Shown here: positions 44,964 through 52,504 of the stretch, piece by piece
Numbering within the stretch: the first letter of the stretch is position 1
Layout of the letters: the number at the start of each line of letters is the position of its first letter
NCBI RefSeq assembly: GCF_007830545.1
Contig: NZ_VLLF01000006.1
Coordinates: forward strand, 248,001-312,000
Reading direction: 5' to 3'
DNA: 64,000 bases
From: Roseibium hamelinense
GTDB lineage: Bacteria; Pseudomonadota; Alphaproteobacteria; Rhizobiales; Stappiaceae
Made by a program: the position numbers and the translations under genes
Notes under the pieces: generated by a model
Seen by the model: the letters and a program-made list of their open reading frames with translations, nothing else
Databases searched by the model: none
Told to the model about the DNA's origin: nothing

Positions 44964-45305
44964 ATGAGCGAACAGATTTCCTTTGACGATTTTTTGAAAG
45001 TCGATATCCGCGTTGGCAGAGTTGTGGAGGCGGAGGAATTTCCAGAAGCGCGCAAGCCTGCCTATAAACTTCGGATCGATTTCGGACCGGAGATTGGGAT
45101 TAAAAAAACGTCTGCGCAAATCACGAAGCACTACACACCCGAGACTCTGCATGGACGGCTTGTCATGGCCGTGGTCAATTTCCCGCCGCGGCAGATTGGT
45201 CCCGTGATGTCTGAAGTCCTCACCTTGGGCGTACCGGATGAGAATGGCGAAGTGGTGCTCCTGACCCCGGAACGCGATGCACCGATCGGGGGCCGGCTTT
45301 ACTGA
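44964..45305 (+). CDS. csaA: tRNA-binding chaperone CsaA
   Basis: 113 aa OB-fold of the tRNA-binding domain family. FLKVDIRVGRVVEAEEFPEARKPAYKLRIDFG and SAQITKHYT, MAVVNFPPRQIGPVMSEVLTLG and VVLLTPERDAPIGGRLY follow the CsaA pattern, a protein with chaperone-like activity. GAGGTG precedes the ATG at 44964. The frame is open from 44862 but overlaps the end of tetR. Confidence 0.93.
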   Translation: MSEQISFDDFLKVDIRVGRVVEAEEFPEARKPAYKLRIDFGPEIGIKKTSAQITKHYTPETLHGRLVMAVVNFPPRQIGPVMSEVLTLGVPDENGEVVLLTPERDAPIGGRLY

Positions 45306-45322
45306 ATGCAGCACTGGGAAAG

Positions 45323-46717
45323 CTAGCTCGGAATTCTGATGCGGGCCCGCAGGCCGCCCAAGGGGCTGTCTTCCAAAAACAAGTCGCCGCCATGCGAGCG
45401 GGCAATGTCCCGGGCAATCGCAAGTCCGAGACCGCTTCCCGACTGGTCCTGGTTTCTAGCGCTGTCGAGCCGCTGAAACGCTCGTGTTGCGGAGTCGCGC
45501 TGACCCTCGGGAATGCCAGGCCCGTTGTCATCGACCACAAGGGTGAGCCAGTTGTTCTTGTTCGTTCCGCTCAGGACAACCTTGCTGCCGTATTTCGCAG
45601 CATTTGTTACAAGGTTCGATAAGCCGCGCTTGATGGCCAGCCGCCGGATGGCCACCTCTTGATCACCTTCGAACGAGGTCTTTAAGGGGCGGCCCGAAAT
45701 TTCCGCTTCTTCTTCGAGTTCCTCGAAGATCAGACCAAGATCGGTGAATTGGACAGCTTCGTCACCATCACCCCGGGCAAAGGCAAGGTAGTCCTCGAGC
45801 ATGGTGGTCATCTCATCGAGATCCTTGCGCATGCCCTCTGTTTCGGGTGTCTCACCCAACAAAGTGAGTTGCAGCTTAAGGCGTGTCAGGATCGTTCGCA
45901 GGTCATGACTGACGCCAGCCAGCATTGTCGTGCGCTGATCCATCTGACGCTCGATCCGCCGGCGCATCTCAATAAAGGCCTGACCGGCGCGGCGCACCTC
46001 GCGAGCGCCACTGGCCCTGAAATCAATCACAGGACGGCCTTTTCCGAAGGCCTGGGCCGCGTCGGCAAGCCGAACGATCGGGCGGATCTGATTGCGCAAG
46101 AACACCATGGCAATTACGATCAGCACCAGGGAAGTTGAAAACATCCAGACCAGGAAAATGTGCGAATTTGAGGCATAGGCCTGACTGCGCCTGGCAAATA
46201 CGCGCAGAATTTCATTTTTGAGCTGAATACGGATTTCGACAAAACGCGATCGCCCAACCGTGTCGATCCAGAACGGCTTACCGATCCGTTCGCTTATTTC
46301 GCGGCTTAGCCCTTGATCAATGACATCAAAGTAGGGTTTTGGAGCTGGGGCGGGCAGGGGCTCGAGCGGGAGGATGGACACACTCAGTTCCAGTGCGTCG
46401 CGGGCCATTGTTTCGATCCGCTCATGGCTTTCTTCCTGGGGGTAGTTCTCCAGTACATAGACAATCGCGGCAATTTCCCGGACGATGGCCTCCGACATGC
46501 GGCGCGACACTAGATCGTAGTGCCGCTCCATAAAAACGATGACCAGAACGGATTGCAGCACCAGAATCGGTACCACGATGATCAGCAGTGCCCGGGTGTA
46601 CAGGCCTTTGGGCATCACCTGATAAAGCCAACGTGATCCTGCCTTGTAGGCTGAAAACACAAGGCTGAATGGGAACGGCAGCCGGCGGTTGGAGAAAAAG
46701 TGGTTCAAGCTGGCCAT
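45323..46717 (-). CDS. EnvZ-type sensor histidine kinase (CenK candidate)
   Basis: 464 aa. Two membrane helices (about residues 40-62 and 185-205) bracket a periplasmic domain of about 120 residues; HAMP follows, then the dimerisation box GVSHDLRTILTRLKLQL with the phospho-histidine and an ATPase domain (NLVTNAAKYG, VDDNGPGIP, GSGLGLAIARDIA). It ends 39 bases after the response regulator on the same strand, so it is the partner kinase. In Alphaproteobacteria this gene order recalls CenK/CenR, an envelope two-component system; the name is a suggestion. Confidence 0.9.
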   Translation of the reverse strand: MASLNHFFSNRRLPFPFSLVFSAYKAGSRWLYQVMPKGLYTRALLIIVVPILVLQSVLVIVFMERHYDLVSRRMSEAIVREIAAIVYVLENYPQEESHERIETMARDALELSVSILPLEPLPAPAPKPYFDVIDQGLSREISERIGKPFWIDTVGRSRFVEIRIQLKNEILRVFARRSQAYASNSHIFLVWMFSTSLVLIVIAMVFLRNQIRPIVRLADAAQAFGKGRPVIDFRASGAREVRRAGQAFIEMRRRIERQMDQRTTMLAGVSHDLRTILTRLKLQLTLLGETPETEGMRKDLDEMTTMLEDYLAFARGDGDEAVQFTDLGLIFEELEEEAEISGRPLKTSFEGDQEVAIRRLAIKRGLSNLVTNAAKYGSKVVLSGTNKNNWLTLVVDDNGPGIPEGQRDSATRAFQRLDSARNQDQSGSGLGLAIARDIARSHGGDLFLEDSPLGGLRARIRIPS

Positions 46718-46756
46718 TGGAGGCCTTTCCAACCGGTCTGGTGTGTGAGTTTCTGC

Positions 46757-47455
46757 TTAGTCGCAGGCAAGACGGTACCCAATTCCTCTAACGGTCTGAA
46801 GGTAGATAGGATTGGCCGGGTCGACCTCGATTTTGCGGCGCAGCCGGTTGATTTGCACATCCACCGTCCGTTCGCCCAGGCCGCTGTCATCTCCCACGAT
46901 CTTGTGCCGGGGCACGGTGGCGCCGGGTTGCTCGGCAAATATCGACAGGATCTGTTTTTCCCTGTCTGTGAGCCGGACAGGTGTCGTGCCGTTTTTCAGT
47001 TCGGCGCGGGATGCGTTGTAGACAAACGGGCCGAATTTGATCTCTTCGATAAACTCGGGCTGCTTGGGGCCGCCCCTGCGCAAGATGGCAGACATACGCA
47101 GCATCAGTTCGCGCGGCTCGAAGGGTTTCGGCAAGTAATCATCTGCACCGACTTCAAGCCCGGCAATCCGGTCGGCAGCGTCGGAGCGCGCCGTCAGCAT
47201 CAAGATCGGTACGTCGGACTGCGTCCGTAGGTCCCTGGCCAGTTCAAGCCCTGTTTCACCGGGCATCATGATATCGAGGATCAGTAGATCAAACGCCAGG
47301 CCGGTCATGCACTTGCGTGCTTCTGCTGCGTTCGCGGCAGCTGTCACCCGGTAGCCGTTTTCTGAAAGGATCCGCGACAGCAAATCGCGTATCCGCTGGT
47401 CATCGTCAATCAGAAGAATGTGGCTCGCATTGTCGTCAAGTGCCGTTGCCATCAA
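46757..47455 (-). CDS. petR: OmpR-family response regulator, PetR/CenR type
   Basis: 232 aa. Receiver domain with LLIDDDQRIRDLLSRIL, phosphorylated Asp in LLILDIMMPGETGLELARDL and MLTARSDAADRI; winged-helix DNA-binding domain (VRLTDREKQILSIF, VDVQINRLRRKIEVDPANPIYLQTVRGIGYRL). It follows a MarR gene with a four-base overlap, the same order as petP-petR of Rhodobacter capsulatus. Orthologues are also called CenR/OtpR and regulate the cell envelope. petABC lies 33 kb away here, not next to it. Confidence 0.88.
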   Translation of the reverse strand: MMATALDDNASHILLIDDDQRIRDLLSRILSENGYRVTAAANAAEARKCMTGLAFDLLILDIMMPGETGLELARDLRTQSDVPILMLTARSDAADRIAGLEVGADDYLPKPFEPRELMLRMSAILRRGGPKQPEFIEEIKFGPFVYNASRAELKNGTTPVRLTDREKQILSIFAEQPGATVPRHKIVGDDSGLGERTVDVQINRLRRKIEVDPANPIYLQTVRGIGYRLACD

Positions 47456-48063
47456 CGTGTCTCCTGATCGTTGAATAGTTGCGTCCCGTCAGGATCGGCC
47501 TTCAGGGCGGGGTCGTCGCTGCGCAAGAGTTTTGCAACTTCAACACGCGAGTCCGGATTGATCATGTGAAACAGAAACTTGCGTGTGACGGCCTTCTCAT
47601 CTTCAGACATGTTTTTCATGGCCTGATTGAGGCGTCCCGCCTGCAGGCTCGCCAGCCGCATTGCCAAACTGTGGCCTTTCTCGGTGGTTTTCAAACGTCG
47701 TTGCCGCCGGTCGTTTTCCCCTGGCTTTTGCTCAATGAAATCCTCGTCAACGAGCTGTTTCAAAACACGCCCGAGGCTTTGTTTTGTAATGCGCAGGACA
47801 CTGAGCAGATCGGTGACCATGATGCCGGGATTTCGATCAACGAAATGCAATACCCTGTGGTGAGCCCGGCCAAAATCAAACTGAGCAAGCACATCATCCG
47901 GATCGCTGGTGAAGTCGCGATAGGCGAAAAACAGAAGCTCGATCAAGTCGTAAGGGGGAGAGCTATGGTCTGCGTCAGGGCCAGTCTTTTTCCCATTGCC
48001 ATCACTGGCCAAGAGATCACCGGCCCGTTCAGAATGAAGCCTATTGAAATTTACGTCAGCCAT
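47452..48063 (-). CDS. petP: MarR family regulator PetP
   Basis: 203 aa. Winged-helix with FGRAHHRVLHFVDRNPGIMVTDLLSVLRITKQSLGRVLKQL and the wing EQKPGENDRRQRRLKTTEKG; longer N- and C-terminal tails than ordinary MarR proteins, as in PetP. Overlaps the response regulator by four bases. The start is divergent from ilvE across a 250-base gap with an inverted repeat. Confidence 0.85.
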   Translation of the reverse strand: MADVNFNRLHSERAGDLLASDGNGKKTGPDADHSSPPYDLIELLFFAYRDFTSDPDDVLAQFDFGRAHHRVLHFVDRNPGIMVTDLLSVLRITKQSLGRVLKQLVDEDFIEQKPGENDRRQRRLKTTEKGHSLAMRLASLQAGRLNQAMKNMSEDEKAVTRKFLFHMINPDSRVEVAKLLRSDDPALKADPDGTQLFNDQETR

Positions 48064-48221
48064 ATTGACTTATTTTCGGTCGATTGTTACTGAATAAGGG
48101 TCCTTGACGAAATGATTGATCGATGTGGCGCGTATTTAGGCAATTTGCCTCCCGCCGAATCCCTCCTTCATTCGCTAAGACAAAGATACCGGGAGTTTGA
48201 CAGGCTTGCAAAATGCCGTGC

Positions 48222-48244
48222 GCTTGAATGACCAAAATTCAAGC
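48222..48244. promoter_or_regulatory. Inverted repeat between petP and ilvE
   Basis: GCTTGAAT-N7-ATTCAAGC, 8-bp perfect arms, 70 bases upstream of the ilvE start and 158 bases from petP. TTGACA (48197-48202) lies just before it, so the repeat falls over the expected -10 to +20 of an ilvE promoter, a repressor-like place. Possible regulators are PetP or Lrp-like proteins. Confidence 0.5.
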
Positions 48245-48313
48245 AACGGCGTGTTGTTACCTTCAAGAATATGAATTGCCGACAATCGGCCGCGGATGGC
48301 GTGGAGAATAAAG

Positions 48314-49216
48314 ATGGCAGGTCTGCCCTTCGATCAGCGAGACGGAGAAATCTGGTGGGACGGGACGTTTGTTCCCTGGAGTGAGGCAAAGCTGCATGTG
48401 CTCAGCCATGGTCTTCACTACGCCAGCAGCGTGTTCGAAGGAGAGCGTGCCTACGGTGGCCGCATTTTCAAATCCGAAGAACACACCGCACGCTTGCATG
48501 AATCCGCCCGGGTCCTGGGGTTCGAAATTCCCTATAGCGAAGCAGTCATCAATGCGGCGAAAGACGAACTTCTGCAGCGCATGAACCTTGTCGATGCCTA
48601 TATCCGCCCGGTTGCCTGGCGCGGTAGTGAGATGATGGGCGTTTCTGCCCAGGCAAACACGATTCATCTGGCCATCGCAGCCTGGGAATGGCCAAGCTAT
48701 TTCAAGCCCGAAGAGCGCCTCAAGGGCATCCGGCTGGATATGGCTCAATATCGCCGTCCCGATCCGGCAACCGCGCCGTTCAAGTCAAAAGCGGCCGGGC
48801 TTTACATGATCTGCACGCTCTCCAAGCATGAAGCGGAGCGCAAAGGATACGCTGATGCGTTGATGCTTGACTGGCGTGGCCAAGTTGCGGAAGCGACCGG
48901 TGCAAATGTGTTTTTCGTGAAGGACGGCAAGATCCATACACCAACGCCGGACTGCTTCCTCGATGGCATCACCCGCCGCACTGTGATTGATCTCGCTAAA
49001 CGGCGTGGTTTTGACCTCATTGAGCGGGTCATTATGCCGGACGAGTTGGAGACCTTTGAACAGTGCTTCCTGACCGGCACCGCGGCAGAAGTCACGCCGG
49101 TTTCTGAAATTGGCCCCTACACGTTTGAAGTCGGCGAAATCACCAAAGCTTTGATGACCGATTATGACGCGGTAGTGCGTCCGAGCGCGCCGCAGCTTCA
49201 GGCCGCCGCCGGCTGA
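48314..49216 (+). CDS. ilvE: Branched-chain amino acid aminotransferase
   Basis: 300 aa, fold-type IV PLP enzyme. SHGLHYASSVFEGERAYGG, IRPVAWRGS, the PLP-lysine region FKSKAAGLYMICTLSKHEAE and the LMLDWRGQVAEATGANVFFV segment match IlvE. It interconverts leucine, isoleucine and valine with their 2-oxo acids. GGAGAATAAAG precedes the ATG at 48314. A terminator follows. Confidence 0.95.
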   Translation: MAGLPFDQRDGEIWWDGTFVPWSEAKLHVLSHGLHYASSVFEGERAYGGRIFKSEEHTARLHESARVLGFEIPYSEAVINAAKDELLQRMNLVDAYIRPVAWRGSEMMGVSAQANTIHLAIAAWEWPSYFKPEERLKGIRLDMAQYRRPDPATAPFKSKAAGLYMICTLSKHEAERKGYADALMLDWRGQVAEATGANVFFVKDGKIHTPTPDCFLDGITRRTVIDLAKRRGFDLIERVIMPDELETFEQCFLTGTAAEVTPVSEIGPYTFEVGEITKALMTDYDAVVRPSAPQLQAAAG

Positions 49217-49243
49217 AAGAATGTCATGGCTTCGACCAACAAG

Positions 49244-49267
49244 CGGCGGCCGGTTGGCCGCCGTTTT
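49244..49267 (+). terminator. Intrinsic terminator of ilvE
   Basis: CGGCGGCC-GGTT-GGCCGCCG, 8-bp perfect stem with TTTT, 27 bases after the stop. The convergent transporter gene ends 22 bases on. Confidence 0.85.
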
Positions 49268-49288
49268 CACAAGGTCCGTTGAAATGGA

Positions 49289-50587
49289 CTATTCGTTGTG
49301 AGAGCGGAACAGCTTGCCGCTTTCAGCGTAAAGGATCGCGGCCAGAGCGCCGAGCCCATAGACGGCAAAGGCCAACCCCAGCGGCTGGACGGTTCCGTTG
49401 AACAGCTGGCCCATGGCATAGCCCAGCATTGCACCGCCAAGTGTCGAGACAAAGCCGATGACCGAAGAAGCCGTGCCGGCAATCGCCCCAAGTGGTTCCA
49501 TCGCCATGGCATTGAAGTTGGCGCCAATGAAGCCGAAGCTTGCCATCAGCACTCCAGATAGCCCAACAAACAGCCAGAAATTGATATCCCCCAAAAGGGC
49601 CAGCCCCAGTATCACGGCGCCGAATACCGTGAAAACAATGACGGCTACATGAGACAAACGCCGCATTCCGATGGCTTCTACCAGTTTGGAATTGGCAAAA
49701 GACGCGCCTGACATGGCAAGCGCAATTGCCGCAAAGACGATCGGGAACCAAACACCCAAATCGTACACATCCACGAAGATTTGCTGCGACATCGTGATGA
49801 ACGAAAAAAGGCCGCCGAACACAAAGGTCAACGCGATCATGTAGCCGAAACTGTCCCGCGTCAGAAGCGTTGTGAGATAGGCTTTGGAGATGGCATCAAA
49901 ATCCAGTTTTTGGCGGCGCGCGCGCGGCAATGTCTCTGGAAGTCGTATGAGGCACCAGGCAAACAGCAGTATGCCGGCGCCAAGCAGAAGCGTGAAGATC
50001 CAGCGCCAGCCTGCTGCCAGCAGGATCGCCTGTCCGATAGAGGGGGCGATGATTGGCACGACCATGAAAACCATCATGACCAGCGACATGACCCGGCCCA
50101 TCTGGCGGCCGGAGAAGCAGTCCCGAACAACCGATGTGGCAATCACACGTGTGGCGGCGCAGCCGATGCCTTGAATGACGCGTGCAATCAAAAGCTGATC
50201 CAGCGTTTCGGACATCAACGACCCGACACTTGCCAATGCATAAAGCGCAAGGCCACCAAGGAGTATGGCCTTCCGTCCATAAGCGTCGGAGATCGGCCCG
50301 TAAAACAGCTGAGCGCCCCCAAAGCCGAGGAGATAGGCCACCAGAACCTGCTGCCTGTCGTTCTCATGCGCGATCTGAAGCGCGTTGCCAATGTCCGGAA
50401 GCGCCGGAAGCATCACGTCCATCGCCAAGGCGTTGAGCGCCATTAGACTGGCGATCATCGCGACGAATTCATAAAAATGCATGCCCGTGGAGCTTTGCGC
50501 CGGATGTTTGGGCGGAATTGCCGGATCAGCATCAGCGGAGGGATCAAGGTCGCGGGGGCGATCAGTATGAGATGCGTCTGCGCGCAT
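49289..50587 (-). CDS. MFS drug efflux transporter, Bcr/CflA family
   Basis: 432 aa, 12 membrane helices. An N-terminal cytoplasmic tail of about 35 residues rich in Asp and Pro is followed by LALNALAMDVMLPALPDIG, the FGGAQLFYGPISDAYGRKAILLGG loop with the MFS motif A and VIQGIGCAATRVIATSVVRD with motif C. AAGGAG precedes the ATG at 50587; the frame continues to 50623. Substrate could be a drug or an amino-acid derivative. Confidence 0.92.
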   Translation of the reverse strand: MRADASHTDRPRDLDPSADADPAIPPKHPAQSSTGMHFYEFVAMIASLMALNALAMDVMLPALPDIGNALQIAHENDRQQVLVAYLLGFGGAQLFYGPISDAYGRKAILLGGLALYALASVGSLMSETLDQLLIARVIQGIGCAATRVIATSVVRDCFSGRQMGRVMSLVMMVFMVVPIIAPSIGQAILLAAGWRWIFTLLLGAGILLFAWCLIRLPETLPRARRQKLDFDAISKAYLTTLLTRDSFGYMIALTFVFGGLFSFITMSQQIFVDVYDLGVWFPIVFAAIALAMSGASFANSKLVEAIGMRRLSHVAVIVFTVFGAVILGLALLGDINFWLFVGLSGVLMASFGFIGANFNAMAMEPLGAIAGTASSVIGFVSTLGGAMLGYAMGQLFNGTVQPLGLAFAVYGLGALAAILYAESGKLFRSHNE

Positions 50588-50725
50588 TCGTGCTCCTTGA
50601 GATGGCGCGGCCATCATTCTCAATAACTCAGTGTATCACGCAATGCTTGCCTGAAACTGAGCAAAACAACTCTAAATGTTATAGATTCTTTTTTGGTTAA
50701 CCATCCTGTACGGCTTCGGCCAAAG

Positions 50726-51187
50726 CTATTGCCAGCGCGCGGCGTCGGCGTCGTCAGCAGATTTGGCCTCCACCCAACTGCCGGTTCCCCCTTCTTTGAG
50801 ATGTTCCTTTTTCCAGAACGGGGCCCGGGTTTTCAAAAAATCCATAAGAAAATCAGATGCCTCGAATGCGGCGCGGCGATGACTTGAGGCCGCAGCCACA
50901 AAGACGATCTGTTCGCCAGGCCTGATTTTACCGAAGCGATGAATAACCGAAAGTCCGGTCAACGGCCAACGATTTGCAGCCTCCTGCGCAATCCGGCCGA
51001 TTTCAGCTTCGGCCATGCCCGGAAAATGCTCAAGTTCCAGCGCTTCAAGCCGGCCACCTTCGTCTCTGCAGTATCCGGTAAAGGTGACGACCCCACCCAC
51101 GTCGGAGCGTCCTGCCGTCAGCTTCTTGATTTCCGCTTCAGGATTGAAATCATCCGCCTGAACCCGGACGCTGGGGACAATTGCCAT
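50726..51187 (-). CDS. moaE: Molybdopterin synthase catalytic subunit MoaE
   Basis: 153 aa. GGVVTFTGYCRDEGGR, LELEHFPGMAEAEIGRIAQEA, VIHRFGKIRPGEQIVFVAAASSHRRAAF and the catalytic-lysine region FWKKEHLKEGGTGSWVEAK are present. It adds the dithiolene sulfurs, brought by MoaD, to precursor Z. Five bases after moaD; the pair has a single transcript. Confidence 0.95.
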   Translation of the reverse strand: MAIVPSVRVQADDFNPEAEIKKLTAGRSDVGGVVTFTGYCRDEGGRLEALELEHFPGMAEAEIGRIAQEAANRWPLTGLSVIHRFGKIRPGEQIVFVAAASSHRRAAFEASDFLMDFLKTRAPFWKKEHLKEGGTGSWVEAKSADDADAARWQ

Positions 51188-51192
51188 TCCTG

Positions 51193-51444
51193 TCAGCCCC
51201 CGGTCATGGGGGGAAACAACGCCACTTCTTGCGTGTTGCCGAGCGGTTCGTGCGGCTCAACATGCATCTGGTCGAGCGCAACCCGAATGACTTCTTCGTC
51301 GGCAAGCGCAAGCGCGTGATTGTCGTCGAGTGTCTTCAGATGGGCGATCAGGTCCTTTACAGTCGTAACATCTGCCGGAAGCTCCAGCGTTTCTTCCTCA
51401 ACACCGACTTTCTCTCGGACCCAGGCAAAATAGCGGATCTTCAT
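51193..51444 (-). CDS. moaD: Molybdopterin synthase sulfur carrier MoaD
   Basis: 83 aa ubiquitin-like protein ending PPMTGG, the C-terminal Gly-Gly that is thiocarboxylated. MKIRYFAWVREKVGVEEE at the start. Lies between pgsA (37 bases upstream) and moaE. Confidence 0.95.
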   Translation of the reverse strand: MKIRYFAWVREKVGVEEETLELPADVTTVKDLIAHLKTLDDNHALALADEEVIRVALDQMHVEPHEPLGNTQEVALFPPMTGG

Positions 51445-51481
51445 GGGCGGACGTCCTCAAGGGTTTGCGTTCGGGGCGGCG

Positions 51482-52057
51482 TCAGTCTTCCGAGATGAGG
51501 TGAACAATCCCGGCGCGAAAATAGTCGTATCCGGTATATAGCGTGAGTATGGCTGCGATCCAAAGCGCCGTCAGACCGGCGAGCTGGGTCCCGGGCAAGA
51601 TGGTTTCCCCAGCTGGGCCGGCAAGCAAAAGAGCAATTGCAACCAGCTGGACTGTCGTTTTCCATTTTGCGAGTTTCGTCACCGGCACACTGACCTGCAG
51701 TTCGGCCAGAAACTCGCGCAGGCCTGACACCAGAATTTCCCGGCACAAAATGATGATGGCTGCCAAGAGCGACCAGCCACCGATGTCGCGCGATGCTGCG
51801 AGCATTAAAAGCGAAACCGACACCAGCAACTTGTCGGCTATCGGGTCCAGCATTTTTCCAAGTGCCGACTGCTGCTGCCAGGCGCGCGCCAGATAGCCGT
51901 CAAAGAAGTCAGTGATTGCCGCGATTATAAAGATCGCCAGGGCAATCCAGCGTGGCGTCGTGCCTTCAAAGTAAAAGCAAGCTGCCACAGCAGGAACAGC
52001 TGCGATCCGGCCGTAGGTCAGGATATTCGGAAGACTGAAAACGACGCTTCGTTTCAT
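51482..52057 (-). CDS. pgsA: CDP-diacylglycerol-glycerol-3-phosphate 3-phosphatidyltransferase
   Basis: 191 aa, several membrane helices. The CDP-alcohol phosphotransferase motif DG-x2-AR-x8-G-x3-D-x3-D is intact in DFFDGYLARAWQQQSALG followed by KMLDPIADKLL. It makes phosphatidylglycerol phosphate. The ATG at 52057 is preferred over a TTG at 52066. pgsA next to moaDE and uvrC on the same strand is a known arrangement. Confidence 0.95.
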   Translation of the reverse strand: MKRSVVFSLPNILTYGRIAAVPAVAACFYFEGTTPRWIALAIFIIAAITDFFDGYLARAWQQQSALGKMLDPIADKLLVSVSLLMLAASRDIGGWSLLAAIIILCREILVSGLREFLAELQVSVPVTKLAKWKTTVQLVAIALLLAGPAGETILPGTQLAGLTALWIAAILTLYTGYDYFRAGIVHLISED

Positions 52058-52190
52058 GGGGTCCAATATTCAACTTGCAGTGAGACCGGCGGAAACACTC
52101 ATGGGCAGTTGACCATATCAATCTGGCCAATCGGATGTTTGTCAACGCCAACACTCGGGAACGGATAACGGGCCGCGAAAGCCAGCAGGC

Positions 52191-52490
52191 TCATTCAAAA
52201 ATGCCATCGCCCTGCTGATCAATCATCATTTGGGCTTTTCGCACCATGTGGGATGCAGCTTCATCGGCGCTGGACAGGGTGTCAGCACGTATGAAGATAT
52301 GTGTTTTTGTCTCGTCGCCCGCCGGTTTTTCGATACGCCCGGCAACCTGCCATTGGCCGTTGATCTGACGGGGCTCGGGAACGATGACGAAACCTTCATG
52401 GTTGACCGCAGGCATTTCTTTGCTCGCCGGTTTTGCCGGTGCTGCATCTCCACCGCCTGCGAACAAACCCCTGATCAGTTTGCCTATCAT
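52191..52490 (-). CDS. HlyU family protein
   Basis: 99 aa. MIGKLIRGLFAGGG followed by EGFVIVPEPRQINGQWQVAGRIEK and THIFIRADTLSSADEAASHMVRKAQMMIDQQG matches the HlyU domain. Named after a Vibrio haemolysin activator, but no DNA-binding motif is evident, so a different role is likely in Alphaproteobacteria. GAGG lies eight bases before the ATG at 52490; a TTG at 52508 is also in frame. 14 bases separate it from the TPR-sulfotransferase gene upstream. Confidence 0.85.
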   Translation of the reverse strand: MIGKLIRGLFAGGGDAAPAKPASKEMPAVNHEGFVIVPEPRQINGQWQVAGRIEKPAGDETKTHIFIRADTLSSADEAASHMVRKAQMMIDQQGDGIFE

Positions 52491-52504
52491 GTTTGTGTCC
52501 TCAC

